61,387 nucleotides of DNA, taken from contig JACDGG010000003.1 of assembly GCA_013815355.1 (NCBI GenBank), positions 1-61,387 of the forward strand, read 5' to 3'. Source of the stretch: Solirubrobacterales bacterium (lineage in GTDB: Bacteria; Actinomycetota; Thermoleophilia; Solirubrobacterales; Solirubrobacteraceae). The translations under genes were made by a program, and so were the position numbers. This document shows positions 31,956 through 41,275 of the stretch, one piece after another. The number at the start of each line of letters is the position of its first letter. Positions within the stretch are counted from its first letter, which is position 1. Below the pieces are notes generated by a model that made no database searches, was not told the DNA's origin, and worked only from the letters and a program-made list of their open reading frames with translations.

Positions 31956-34166
31956 TTAGCCCTCCGTCTCGCTCGCAAGCCGTGGCGGTAGCGACGGCTC
32001 GACGCGCAGCAGTTTCGCCGGCATCTGCGGTAGCCACCAGTTCCAGCGCCCGAACAGCGAGATCACGGCCGGCACCAGCAGCGCCCTGATCACCGTCGCG
32101 TCGAGCAGGATGCCCGCCGCAAGGCCCGTCGCGAGCACTTTGATTTCCGTCTCCGGCCCAGAGGCGAGCGAGACGAACGCGAGGAACAGGATCAGCGCCG
32201 CGCTCGTCACGAGCCGCCCGGTGCGCCCGATGCCGCGCACGACCGCGGTGTTCGTCGAGCCGGTTGCGTCGTACTCCTCGCGCATGCGCGCGAGGATGAA
32301 GACCTCGTAGTCCATCGAGAGGCCAAACAGGAACGCGAACACCATCAGCGGGATCCACGCCGTGATCGATCCCGTCGCGGAGATGCCCCAGATCAGGTTC
32401 GAGCCGTGACCGTTCTGCCATACGAGCTCGAGCACGCCCCACGCGGCGCCGACGCTGATCACGTTCAGGATCACCGCCTTCAGCGGCAGCAGCAGCGAGC
32501 GGAACGCGCGCGCGAGCAACACGAACGTGATCAATGCGATCAGCGCGATCATCAGCGGGAAGTTGCCGTAGACCGCTTCGATGAAGTCGTGGTTCTGGGC
32601 CCCGAGGCCGCCGACGTGGACGTCCGGGCCGGCTGTCCGCGCGGCCGCGCGGACAGCATCGAGCGTCGAGCGACCGGCTGGGGTCGAGGCATCGGGTGTG
32701 GGGAAGACCTCGAGCACCGATGTGCCCGGACGCTGCCACGCCGGTGAGCTCGGTGCCACGGCGCCGTGCACGTTCGGCACCGCCGCGAGCACCTGCGCGA
32801 CGTGTGCAGGCGAGCTCGAGCCGCCGACGAGTACCTCGTTCGGCACGATCGTGCCGGAGCCGATCCCGGAGCGCTCAAGCGCGAGCAGGCCGGTCTTCGC
32901 GTCCCCCTGCTTGGCGATCGTGTTGACGTTCGGCGTTCCGAGCTGCAGCTGCGTCGCCGCCAGCACGAGCGCCGCGAGCACGAGTGCGGCACCGGCGGCC
33001 GCGATCCAGCGCCCGCGCACGACGAGCTCGGCCCAGCCCGTCCACGAGCGGCTCGCGCGGTCGTCGTTGCGCACGTGTGGCCAGTCGAGGCGTGGGCCGA
33101 GCTTGGCGAGCACGACTGGCAGCAGCGTCAGCGCGACGAGCACGCTGATCAGCGGGATCAGCATCCCTCCGTAGCCGACCGAGCGCAGGAACGGCAGCGG
33201 CAGCGCCACCAGCGCCAGCAGTCCGATCGCGACCGTCGTGCCGCTGAAGAGGACCGCCCGCCCGGCGGTCTGCATCGCACGTTCGATCGCCGCCTCGCCC
33301 GAGAGGCCGTGCGCGCGCTCCTCGCGCCAGCGCACCACCACGAGCAGCGAGTAGTCGATCGAGACGCCCAGCCCGATCAGCGCGATCAGGAACTGGACGA
33401 TCGGCGAGACTTCGGTAACCGTCGTGAGGCCCCACACGACCAGGAACGTGGTCATGATCGAGGCGATCGCCATCATGATCGGCACGATCGCCAGGAACGA
33501 GCCGAACACGAATGCGAGCACCAACAGCGCACCGAGGCCTCCGAGCATCGCCTCTAGCAGCACGCCAGGCCCATTGCCGCCGCCGCTCTGTGTGGAGAGC
33601 GCATCGAATCCGGTGAGATGCACGGGGGCACCGGCGATCGCCGTTCCCTTTAGTGCCGCGCTCGCTTTCTTGGCTGCTTCGGGGTTATCGCCGAACGGCT
33701 GATTGGGGTCCGGCGGGGGGTAGGCGATCACGAACGTCGTGAGCTTGTCGGCCGAGAGGAACGCCGGGCTCGCGGTGCTCGCGTATCCGGCGATGCGAGC
33801 ACCGGGCTCGACGCGGGCCAGGCGCGCTTCGAGTGCCTGCAGTTCGGCTTTGACCGCGGGCGTAGCGGCGCTGTGCCCGGCGGGCAGCGTGACGACTGCC
33901 AGCTGCGGGGCGCTGTTGCCGCCGGTGCCTCGGAAGTCACGTGCGATCTGCTGGTTGGTGACCCAGCCTTCCTTGCCGGGAACCGAGAATTTCTGTTTGA
34001 GCGCTTTCGACGCGGAGCCCGCCGAGCCGATCCCGACGAGCGTGACGATCACCCAAAAGGCGACCACGATGCGCTTGTGCGCGAGCACGAGGTGCGTCAG
34101 TCGTGTGATCGCTCCCGTCGTGCCGGCCGGGGAGCCGCTTGCGGGAGTTTCAGGGGCATCGCTCAT
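31956..34166 (-). CDS. MMPL-family RND transporter
   Basis: The 736-residue protein has about twelve membrane segments in the RND/MMPL layout: a single helix near the N-terminus (IVVAFWVIVTLVGIG), a large extracellular loop, then helices such as VLLEAMLGGLGALLVLAFVF and ALIGLGVSIDYSLLVVVRWR, repeated in the second half by WIPLMVFAFLFGLSMDYEVF. GxSxDY in helices 4 and 10 is the proton-relay site. I chose ATG 34166 with GAGG 8 bases upstream. It is the first gene of the operon with an ABC exporter, divergent from a MarR regulator. Confidence 0.88.
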   Translation of the reverse strand: MSDAPETPASGSPAGTTGAITRLTHLVLAHKRIVVAFWVIVTLVGIGSAGSASKALKQKFSVPGKEGWVTNQQIARDFRGTGGNSAPQLAVVTLPAGHSAATPAVKAELQALEARLARVEPGARIAGYASTASPAFLSADKLTTFVIAYPPPDPNQPFGDNPEAAKKASAALKGTAIAGAPVHLTGFDALSTQSGGGNGPGVLLEAMLGGLGALLVLAFVFGSFLAIVPIMMAIASIMTTFLVVWGLTTVTEVSPIVQFLIALIGLGVSIDYSLLVVVRWREERAHGLSGEAAIERAMQTAGRAVLFSGTTVAIGLLALVALPLPFLRSVGYGGMLIPLISVLVALTLLPVVLAKLGPRLDWPHVRNDDRASRSWTGWAELVVRGRWIAAAGAALVLAALVLAATQLQLGTPNVNTIAKQGDAKTGLLALERSGIGSGTIVPNEVLVGGSSSPAHVAQVLAAVPNVHGAVAPSSPAWQRPGTSVLEVFPTPDASTPAGRSTLDAVRAAARTAGPDVHVGGLGAQNHDFIEAVYGNFPLMIALIALITFVLLARAFRSLLLPLKAVILNVISVGAAWGVLELVWQNGHGSNLIWGISATGSITAWIPLMVFAFLFGLSMDYEVFILARMREEYDATGSTNTAVVRGIGRTGRLVTSAALILFLAFVSLASGPETEIKVLATGLAAGILLDATVIRALLVPAVISLFGRWNWWLPQMPAKLLRVEPSLPPRLASETEG

Positions 34167-34191
34167 TGCAGACCTCGCGATCATTCAGATA

Positions 34192-34201
34192 AGTAATTAC
34201 T
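34192..34201. promoter_or_regulatory. Candidate MarR operator
   Basis: A perfect 10-base palindrome AGTAATTACT in the AT-rich spacer (34167-34253) between the divergent MMPL and MarR genes. Position fits autoregulation and repression of the exporter. Confidence 0.4.
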
Positions 34202-34253
34202 CCGGACAGAATAATCTATACCAGAAAACGTTTCAGACATATATGATCATCTC

Positions 34254-34862
34254 GTGAAGAACTTGAAAGACGCCGACCGCTCGCCTTCCGACTCGCCTCA
34301 GAAAGCCCACTCAATGGGGGGCCCCCTCGATGCCGCTCCGTCTGCTGCAGGCTCCGGGCCGGCGAGCCTGCACGACGCCACCCCCGAGTCCACAGCGGCC
34401 TTTCACTCGGTCGGCTTCACCGTATCGACGATCGGCTATGCCGTGGCGCGCGACTTCCGCCAGATCCTCGCGCCGCTCGAGCTCGAGCCGCGCGAGTTCG
34501 CCCTGCTGCGTGCTGTGGCCGCCTCCGAAGGCCAGTCACAGCACGCGATCGGCGATCGCCTGCAGATTCCCCCGAGTCGCATGGTCGCGTTCGTCGACGC
34601 GCTCGAAGCCCGCAGCCTGATCGAACGACGCCACAATCCCGAGGACCGTCGTACACGCGCCCTGCATCTCACCGGCGCCGGGCGCGAGCTGATCGATCGC
34701 GCCTTCGCGCTCGCCGTGGGCCACGAGCAGCGGCTCTGCGGCGATCTCTCAGACGCCGAGCGCGAGCAGCTGCTCGCGCTCCTGCGGCGTGTGGCTGCGC
34801 AGCTCGGCCTGGCCCCCGGGGTTCACGCTGCGTTGCTGGATTCGGTGGTCGCCGACGGGTAG
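34254..34862 (+). CDS. MarR-family transcriptional regulator
   Basis: The 202-residue protein has an extended N-terminal tail (about 60 residues, Ser/Pro/Ala-rich) and then a winged-HTH MarR core: PREFALLRAVAASEGQSQHA, IGDRLQIPPSRMVAFVDALE and RRHNPEDRRTRALHLTGAGR, the latter being the wing. It is divergent from the MMPL/ABC export operon, so probably represses it and responds to a ligand exported by it. Confidence 0.88.
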   Translation: MKNLKDADRSPSDSPQKAHSMGGPLDAAPSAAGSGPASLHDATPESTAAFHSVGFTVSTIGYAVARDFRQILAPLELEPREFALLRAVAASEGQSQHAIGDRLQIPPSRMVAFVDALEARSLIERRHNPEDRRTRALHLTGAGRELIDRAFALAVGHEQRLCGDLSDAEREQLLALLRRVAAQLGLAPGVHAALLDSVVADG

Positions 34863-34948
34863 GAGCGCGGCGCGGGGGAGGGAGGCGAGCCTCCGGTGAA
34901 TCCCAGCTGTAGGAAGAGTCAAGCGAAGGTTGAAAACGGCGGCACACG

Positions 34949-34976
34949 CTCAAGCAGCCTGCCGCATCTGTCGAAT
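34949..34976 (+). promoter_or_regulatory. FliA-like promoter of EAL gene
   Basis: CTCAAG at 34949-34954 and TCGAAT at 34971-34976 with a 16-base spacer lie 8 bases before ATG 34985. The GGDEF gene at 41275 has the same pair and spacer. Resembles motility sigma (FliA/sigma-28) promoters. Confidence 0.5.
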
Positions 34977-34984
34977 CACGCGCA

Positions 34985-36445
34985 ATGGCCTTGCGTGACG
35001 GACCGGTGCCGATCGAGAGCGACGCGCACCTGTTGCGCGCACGCCGAACCGCCGCGATCACGCGTGTGGCGGTGGGTCTCGCCGGCGTCGCGCTGCTGGT
35101 CGCCCAGCCCCATTTGCTCCCGCGGCCGGAGCTCGGGCTGATCGGCTCGGCGATCATCGCCCTGACCGCACTCGTGCAGCTCGCCGCACCACGCATGGCG
35201 TGGCTCAGCGTCGAGGAGTCGCTGTCCGCGAGCGCCGGTCTCTTGATCATCGGCTGCGGACCGCAACGCGTCACCGTGCTGACGATCCTCTGGCTCGTGG
35301 CTGTCGCCAGCGGCGTATTGGCGCGCGGCGGGCGAGTGCACTGGCTCGGGCGCAATCTCCTACTTGTGGCGCTCGCGCTGCCGGTCATCCGCTACGGCTC
35401 GCTCAGCGCCGAATACGCCGTGCTCGTAGTCGCGACCATCGGCCTGCTGCTGACGAGCGGGAGACTCACGAGCGAGCTCAACCTGCTCCTGCGCCAGGCG
35501 AGGCTGCAGGCCGAGAGCGCCGAGACGCTCTTGTTCGCGGGCGATATCGCTTCGCGCATGGCCGAGCGCAGGGAGCGCGGGAGCGCCGGCGCCGTGCGCG
35601 AGGCTCCCGCCGGCACCCCCTCGCGTGTCGAGGAGCGTCGCATGCTCGCCCGTCTGATCGACGGCGACGGTCTTTCCATGGTCGTGCAGCCGATCGTCGA
35701 TCTGCGCGACGGCACGATCCATGCCTATGAGGCGCTCGCACGCTTCGAGGAGCGCCTCGGCGACGGCAGCCCTCTGCGCTGGTTCGCGCTGGCGGAGGAG
35801 CTCGGCGAACGCGACGCGCTCGAGCGCGCCTGCCTGGCGGGAGCGCTCGAGCTGTTCGCCCGCCGCCCGCCCGGCACCAGCCTGTCGGTCAACCTGTCCG
35901 CTCCCGTGCTCCTCGATGCGCTGACGCTGTCGATGCTCCACGGCGCCGGCGCCGGGCGCCACCATGATCTCGACGGCCTGATCATCGAGATCACCGAGGA
36001 GACGCTCGTCGAGGGCGACATGCAGCTGAGCAGCGCAATCGAGCCGCTGCGTGTACGAGGCGTGCAGTTGGCCGTCGATGACATGGGCGCCGGCTACTCG
36101 GGTCTGCGCCAGATCACGAGCGTGCGCCCGGGCTATCTCAAGCTCGACCGTTCGCTCATCACCGGCGTCGAGGGCGACGAGGAGCGCGCGGCGCTTGTCG
36201 GAGCGCTGGCGGGCTACTCGACGCAGGTCGGCTGCCTGCTCGTCGCCGAGGGCGTGGAGACCGAGGCCGAACTGCGAGCGGTGCGCCGCCTCGGCGTGCC
36301 GCTCGTGCAGGGCTTCTACCTCGCGCGCCCCGGCCCCGCGTGGCCAGTGCTCGACCGTGACGCCAGGCCCGCACTGAGCGTCGAGCCGATCAGTGAGCTG
36401 CTGGCCGCCGAAGCGGGCGAGCTCGAGGTGCTGCAGCCCGCCTAG
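34985..36445 (+). CDS. Membrane-bound EAL-domain protein (c-di-GMP phosphodiesterase)
   Basis: The 486-residue protein has five or six N-terminal membrane helices (to about residue 160), then a linker with a cytoplasmic helix, and from about 225 an EAL domain: YEALARF, SLSVNLSAPV, IIEITEETLV, VDDMGAGYSG, YLKLDRSLITG, LLVAEGVETE and GFYLARP. All key catalytic positions appear to be present. It probably hydrolyses c-di-GMP at the membrane. ATG 34985 lies 8 bases after a FliA-like promoter. Confidence 0.88.
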   Translation: MALRDGPVPIESDAHLLRARRTAAITRVAVGLAGVALLVAQPHLLPRPELGLIGSAIIALTALVQLAAPRMAWLSVEESLSASAGLLIIGCGPQRVTVLTILWLVAVASGVLARGGRVHWLGRNLLLVALALPVIRYGSLSAEYAVLVVATIGLLLTSGRLTSELNLLLRQARLQAESAETLLFAGDIASRMAERRERGSAGAVREAPAGTPSRVEERRMLARLIDGDGLSMVVQPIVDLRDGTIHAYEALARFEERLGDGSPLRWFALAEELGERDALERACLAGALELFARRPPGTSLSVNLSAPVLLDALTLSMLHGAGAGRHHDLDGLIIEITEETLVEGDMQLSSAIEPLRVRGVQLAVDDMGAGYSGLRQITSVRPGYLKLDRSLITGVEGDEERAALVGALAGYSTQVGCLLVAEGVETEAELRAVRRLGVPLVQGFYLARPGPAWPVLDRDARPALSVEPISELLAAEAGELEVLQPA

Positions 36446-36446
36446 C

Positions 36447-36809
36447 TCAGGCGGCGCTGCCTGGGTTGTGGTCCTCGCTCTCCTCGAAGGGAGGGGGCGA
36501 TAGCAGGTAGACACCGGCCGCCAGTCCGACCAGGACGCCTGCCTCCAGCAGGATCTCATCGAGGCCATGCGCGACGGTCGTGGCCTTGAAGTCACCCACG
36601 CCAGGAATCGAGCCCACCGATTGTTTGAGCGCATCGAGGATCAGGTAGGTGTGCAGCCCGACGAGCCCGAGCGCGGCACCCAACAGACCGCACACGATGA
36701 AAAAGGCGAGGCCACCGACGGAGCCTGCCGCCAGGTCGGGAAGGATCTGCCCCGACGTCACCGCTCCCGCGCAGAAGCAGACGATGAAGATGATGACCGG
36801 AACCGCCAC
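36447..36809 (-). CDS. Small membrane protein, unknown function
   Basis: The 120-residue protein has three hydrophobic segments: VIIFIVCFCAGAVTSG, GLAFFIVCGLLGAALGLVG and ILLEAGVLVGLAAGVYLLSP, with an acidic C-terminal tail. It is convergent with the EAL gene and lies downstream of the glycoside hydrolase gene. No named family is recognised. Confidence 0.6.
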   Translation of the reverse strand: MAVPVIIFIVCFCAGAVTSGQILPDLAAGSVGGLAFFIVCGLLGAALGLVGLHTYLILDALKQSVGSIPGVGDFKATTVAHGLDEILLEAGVLVGLAAGVYLLSPPPFEESEDHNPGSAA

Positions 36810-36878
36810 GGTGGCATCCTCTCGGCATCAGCGGACGGATCGATACTGACTGGCGGAACTCCGGTGCTACTGCTCGCG

Positions 36879-38246
36879 CTAGGCAGCTGCCAGCGCCGCG
36901 AAGGACGGCTTGTGCGAGCGGTCGGAACGCTCGATGCCGTACCAGGTGTTCGTGCCGTAGTCGACGTAGTTGAAGACCAGGACCATCGCCACGTATTCGG
37001 TCGAGCGGGCCCAGCGCACGAAGTTCGTGATGTTTTCGGCCTGCTGTGCCTCGCTCCACTGCTGTGAGTCGCCGGTGCCGGGCTGCCCCAAAGCCGTGGG
37101 CCAGCCGACCTCGGTCACCTCGACCGGCTTGCCGGTCGCTCGGCGCGCGTTTTCGACATCTTCGTGCCCACCCAGCGCACCGCCGTCGCCGCCGTCAGCC
37201 CCGCCGTAGGGGTGGACGGCGACGCCATCACAGTAGGCCAGCCCGCCGAGTGCGGCCCAACCCGGCCCGAAGGCGCTCGAGGGCCCCTCCCCGCCGTCCC
37301 AACTCGCCAGCACGCGCGGGCGGATCGCTTCGGGGAAGTTGGCGGCGAGCGCGTCGTGAACGGCTCTGAGCAGCGTCACGTAGGCCGCGTAATTCGTGGG
37401 GTCGCTCCAGAAGGCGGGGTTACCCGGCTCGTTGAAGATCTCGACGGCGCTCGAGCCGAGGTCGCGCTTTCTGCCTCTCCAGAACGTTCCGCCGCGGCCA
37501 AAGCGCTTGAACAGGGCGACCACTTCCGCGGCATAGCCTGCCGGGTCGACCGCTCCGATCGATCCGCCCGTGCCGAACACCCACGAGGCGACGCTGACGC
37601 CGGCCGCCGCGGCGCCGCCGACTTCGGCGTCGCTTGCGAAGTGCGAGTCCATGCGCACATACTTGACGGCGCCCGCGATGTCGGAGAACGCGCTCGGCCC
37701 CCAGCCACCGGCGCTCACGCCGACGAGCATGCTGCCCGGCAGCGGTTCGGGTGCGGGAGCTTCGAGGCCGGCTTCTTCGGCTGGCGCGGGCGCGCTCGGG
37801 ATGGAGGGCGCGACGGCGGGCCCGGCGAGCGGGGTCGCGCCCAGCGCTGCGCTCTGGCCGGTGGCGACGGGGTAGTGGATGATCACCGGGTTCGACCAGC
37901 CGCTTTCGTTGTAGGCCGCCTTCACTCGATAGACCGCTGTCGCGCCGGGGAACGGGTGGGGCCTGATGCTGCGGCGGCGCATCACCGTGATCACGCGTTT
38001 GTGTCCAGCGACGTTGATCATCAGCTTGTAGACGCCTCGCCTGCCGACGTCGTTCCACTTCAGCGTTCCGCCGCGCGCACCGAGCACCGGGCGTGTGCTG
38101 GGCGCGAGCCCCACGGCGGCGCCCGGAAGCGCAAGCGCGAGCAGCACGAGAATCGCCAGCGCTCCGGTGCGAGGTCTCTTGACTTGCTTTGCGTGGCCGC
38201 CCTTGGCGCTCACACGGCTCAGACTCGCGAGCCCACGATCGAACAT
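36879..38246 (-). CDS. Secreted glycoside hydrolase, GH-A clan-like
   Basis: The 455-residue protein has an N-terminal signal segment (GALAILVLLALALPGAA), a beta-sandwich-like region followed by a Pro/Ala-rich linker, then a (beta/alpha)8-barrel domain of GH5/GH39-like type. The acid/base Glu is in VEIFNEPGNPAFW, and the nucleophile Glu in VEVTEVGWPTALG. WYGIERSDRSHKPSF is at the end. The polysaccharide substrate is unknown. Upstream a weak FliA-like -10 (TCGATA, 38262-38257) lies 10 bases before the ATG. Confidence 0.78.
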   Translation of the reverse strand: MFDRGLASLSRVSAKGGHAKQVKRPRTGALAILVLLALALPGAAVGLAPSTRPVLGARGGTLKWNDVGRRGVYKLMINVAGHKRVITVMRRRSIRPHPFPGATAVYRVKAAYNESGWSNPVIIHYPVATGQSAALGATPLAGPAVAPSIPSAPAPAEEAGLEAPAPEPLPGSMLVGVSAGGWGPSAFSDIAGAVKYVRMDSHFASDAEVGGAAAAGVSVASWVFGTGGSIGAVDPAGYAAEVVALFKRFGRGGTFWRGRKRDLGSSAVEIFNEPGNPAFWSDPTNYAAYVTLLRAVHDALAANFPEAIRPRVLASWDGGEGPSSAFGPGWAALGGLAYCDGVAVHPYGGADGGDGGALGGHEDVENARRATGKPVEVTEVGWPTALGQPGTGDSQQWSEAQQAENITNFVRWARSTEYVAMVLVFNYVDYGTNTWYGIERSDRSHKPSFAALAAA

Positions 38247-38410
38247 CCAGGTCCCCTATCGATGGGTTGCATCTGACGCTTCGAGACGCCCCACTGCACC
38301 GAGTCTCGCCACGACGAAGCGCGCACTCTAACCACACCGCCCGGTTGCACGACGGCTCGAGGGCCGCCTCGTAACCGGATTGCAACAACTCATCGCGCAA
38401 TAATCAAGCG

Positions 38411-38827
38411 ATGGACGAGGATGCCGTCGCCCACTACTTGGCCGCGTCCGCGCGCAACGATGTCGACGGACTGCTGGCGAGCTTTGCGCCGGAGATGGAG
38501 CTCGTCTCTCCGATCTCGGGGCACATGGTCTTTCGCGGTGAGCAGGACTTGCGCATCCTGCTCACCGCCGTCTACGGAGGCCTGCAAGGGTTGCGCTGGG
38601 GTCCTCAGATCGGCGCGGGCACCGAGCGTGTCGCGATCGGCGAGGCGCGCGTGTATGGGGTGCGCCTCAGCGACGCGATGGTCTTCGAGCTCGACCCGGA
38701 GGGTCGCATCAGGCGCATTCGCCCGCACCTGCGTCCGTGGCTGGCGCTGACGCTGCTGGCGCTGAAGCTGGGGCCGAGCATCGCTCGCCACCCGGCGCTC
38801 ATCTGGCGCGCGCTGCGTCGCGGCTGA
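38411..38827 (+). CDS. SnoaL-like/NTF2-fold protein
   Basis: The 138-residue protein begins VAHYLAASARNDVDGLLASF, then APEMELVSPISGHMVFRGEQ, DLRILLTAVYGGLQGLRWGP and the strand DAMVFELDPEGRIRRIRPHL, a typical SnoaL-like domain. A helical C-terminal extension (WLALTLLALKLGPS) is unusual. Function is not deduced. Confidence 0.75.
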   Translation: MDEDAVAHYLAASARNDVDGLLASFAPEMELVSPISGHMVFRGEQDLRILLTAVYGGLQGLRWGPQIGAGTERVAIGEARVYGVRLSDAMVFELDPEGRIRRIRPHLRPWLALTLLALKLGPSIARHPALIWRALRRG

Positions 38828-38829
38828 GC

Positions 38830-38949
38830 TCAGCCCGGCTGAGCCAGTTGCAGCCGGTTGGCGTCGGGGTCTCTGAGCAGCGTGCGGCGCGCGCGATCGC
38901 CGATCCGCGGTCCGTTGCGATCGACGCCGGCGAGGGGCGTGTGGGATAG
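38830..38949 (-). pseudogene. VOC/glyoxalase C-terminal fragment
   Basis: The minus strand encodes LSHTPLAGVDRNGPRIGDRA and RRTLLRDPDANRLQLAQPG before a stop at 38830. The RDPDANRLQLAQP segment matches the last strand of VOC/glyoxalase domains. The rest of the domain is missing upstream, where the hydrolase gene at 38958 now stands on the other strand. Confidence 0.5.
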
Positions 38950-38957
38950 TCGAAGCC

Positions 38958-39716
38958 ATGAGCCTTCCCTGCGATGTCCTTGGAACCGGACGGCCGCTGA
39001 TTTTGCTGCATGCCGGAATTGCCGACCGCACGATGTGGTCGGAGCACCTGCAGCCGCTCGCCGAGCGCGGCTTTCGCGTTGTCGCGATGGACATGCCGGG
39101 CTTCGGGGAGGCACCTGTTTCGAGCACCGAGGATGCGCCCTGGCGCGAGGTCCTTGCCACGATGGATGCGCTCGGCATCGAGCGGGCGGCGCTCGTCGGC
39201 AACTCGTTCGGAGGTATGGTCGCGCAGCGCGTGGCCGCGCTCGAGCCGGAGCGTGTCGAGGCGCTGGTGCTCATCTCCAGCGGAGCATCGGGGATCGAGC
39301 CGAGCCAGCAGCTCGAGGATGCATGGGAGGCCGAGGAGAGCGCGTTGGCAGACGGCGATGTCGAGGCGGCCGTGCAAGCGGTCGTGAAGGCCTGGACGCT
39401 GCCAGATGCGTCGCAGGAGTTGCGCGAGAGGATCGCGGTCATGCAGCGCCGCGCGTTCGCGCAGGGGGAGGGGCAGGAGGACCGTCCGGAGGGCGAGGAC
39501 CCGCTGGAGGACGACCTCGAGGCACTCTCGCACCTCGATGCTCCCGCGCTGATCCTCGTCGGCGAGCACGACATGTCCGACTTCCAGCTGGCAGCCGATG
39601 CGCTCACAGAGGCTCTGCCGAACGCGCGCCGCGTGACGATGGCCGGGGCCGGTCACCTCGCTCCGCTGGAACAGCCGCACGAGTTTCGCGAGCTGTTGCT
39701 GTCGTTTCTGGCGTAG
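38958..39716 (+). CDS. Alpha/beta-hydrolase
   Basis: The 252-residue protein has HAGIADRTMW after the first strand, nucleophile elbow LVGNSFGGMVAQR (Ser), the acid segment LILVGEHDMSDFQ and catalytic His in GAGHLAPLEQPHEFR. The acidic stretch GEGQEDRPEGEDPLEDDLEA lies in the cap region. The substrate is unknown. A -10-like GATAGT (38945-38950) is 7 bases before the ATG, so it may be leaderless. Confidence 0.88.
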   Translation: MSLPCDVLGTGRPLILLHAGIADRTMWSEHLQPLAERGFRVVAMDMPGFGEAPVSSTEDAPWREVLATMDALGIERAALVGNSFGGMVAQRVAALEPERVEALVLISSGASGIEPSQQLEDAWEAEESALADGDVEAAVQAVVKAWTLPDASQELRERIAVMQRRAFAQGEGQEDRPEGEDPLEDDLEALSHLDAPALILVGEHDMSDFQLAADALTEALPNARRVTMAGAGHLAPLEQPHEFRELLLSFLA

Positions 39717-39847
39717 CGCGGAGCGCCGGATGGTGCGCGAAGCATCGTCGCACGATCCATGAGATCGCGACGCTGGATGCAGTCCACGGTCTTCGCGGAG
39801 TCCCCTCGCTACAAGAAAGCAGTAAGCCGGACCCGCTGCACCTAGTC

Positions 39848-41275
39848 TTAGGAGGACTGCACGCGAGCCTGGCCCTTTGCGCGATAGAGATCCTTGTCGG
39901 CCTCGATCATCACGTCATGCATGGACTTACCTGTTGCGGAGGCACACCCAAAGCTGAGCGTGATCTGCTCAGAAGGGCCGTGGCGCGACAGATCAACAGC
40001 TTCTAGCCCGGCTCCTAGCCTCTCCCCGGCCGCATTCGCCCCATCAAGATCGGTGCCCGGTAGGAATGCCACGAACTCATCGCCGCCCCAGCGCCCGAAG
40101 ATGTCGCTCGTGCGAAAGACGGAATGCATACAGGTCGCGACCGCTTCAAGCACATGATCACCCGCATCGTGTCCGTAGGTGTCGTTGATTTCCTTGAAGT
40201 CGTCGAGATCAATGATCATCACCGTTAGTGGCTCGTCGTGGCGTTGAGCATAGGCCCACGCTTGGGGCATGCGTTCATGAAGCGCTCTGCGGTTTGCGAG
40301 GCCCGTCAATGAATCGGTGTGGGCCGCGGCGGCCAGTTCACTTGACAAGCCTTCAAGCCGTCGATGTGCAACCAAGGAGCGCGAGAAAAGGGCGAGCACG
40401 ATGATGCAAAGAATCGCAATGACGGTGAGCACGATCCACGGCAGCCACAATGCCCATCCGTTGATCGAGCGGAATAGGTCCTTGTTCCGTACTGCGACAA
40501 CTACATGCCATGGGGTTCCTCGCACGGCGCTGACAACGAAGGAGCTAGGAGAGCCAGCCACGGACGCAACGCCACGAGACGCGCGTTCCGTGGCTCGCGC
40601 CAAGGATGGATCAGTTTGGCGAAGGGAAACTGCCGAGGTGTGCGAGCTTGAGGTGATGAGCATGCCTTGAGAATCCAAGATCGCCACCAAGTGGTGCGGA
40701 AGCGCCACCGTGTGCTGGACAAATGCCGCCAGCACGCTGCCCGCCACTGGATAAGCGACGCTAAGCACGCGGCGTCCCTGCGACGTGGGATACGGAACAG
40801 CGATTGCCACCACTGGCTTATGCTCGGCAGCGGAGGGCACAATGCCAGAGACGGCCGCTCGCCCGGACTCGGCCGCCGTCAGGTGCGCATAGCGCGGCGC
40901 AATCCTCGATCCGAGAATTGCAGGGGCGCTGGGAGTCACCTGCAGAAGCCGACCGGAGGAGTCCAGCAGAACCCCCGCTTGGCTACCAAAACTTGCGAGG
41001 ACCCGACGGAAGCGCGTCGAGAGTCCTCGGCGGCCCGAAAGTTCCTGGCGAGCTACCTCAGCCTCGCGCGTGGCCTGCTGGGAGACGAACGTCGAGACAA
41101 ACCCCGCGGCGATTGTGCCTTTGCTGCTGAGGTTGTCCAGGATTTGCTTCTTCGATTGCTCATGGCTGAGGGCGATCCCCACGCCCATCGTGACCAGGAC
41201 AGCGGCCAGTCCCAGCGCCAGAGCCAGGACGGCCGGGGCGAAATGTCTCTTGGGCACTTTGACGCGTACGCCCAT
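39848..41275 (-). CDS. Membrane sensor diguanylate cyclase (GGDEF)
   Basis: The 475-residue protein has an N-terminal membrane helix, a Cache-like extracytoplasmic sensor domain of about 230 residues (LLQVTPSAPAILGSRI, HHLVAILDSQGMLITSSS), a second helix WLPWIVLTVIAILCIIVLAL, and a C-terminal GGDEF domain: LTGLANRRALHERM, DLDDFKEINDTYGHDAGDHV and FGRWGGDEFVAFLPG. The GGDEF motif is intact. An inhibitory I-site R-x2-D (RTSD) lies five residues upstream. It should make c-di-GMP. The gene starts 7 bases after a FliA-like promoter. Confidence 0.88.
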   Translation of the reverse strand: MGVRVKVPKRHFAPAVLALALGLAAVLVTMGVGIALSHEQSKKQILDNLSSKGTIAAGFVSTFVSQQATREAEVARQELSGRRGLSTRFRRVLASFGSQAGVLLDSSGRLLQVTPSAPAILGSRIAPRYAHLTAAESGRAAVSGIVPSAAEHKPVVAIAVPYPTSQGRRVLSVAYPVAGSVLAAFVQHTVALPHHLVAILDSQGMLITSSSHTSAVSLRQTDPSLARATERASRGVASVAGSPSSFVVSAVRGTPWHVVVAVRNKDLFRSINGWALWLPWIVLTVIAILCIIVLALFSRSLVAHRRLEGLSSELAAAAHTDSLTGLANRRALHERMPQAWAYAQRHDEPLTVMIIDLDDFKEINDTYGHDAGDHVLEAVATCMHSVFRTSDIFGRWGGDEFVAFLPGTDLDGANAAGERLGAGLEAVDLSRHGPSEQITLSFGCASATGKSMHDVMIEADKDLYRAKGQARVQSS

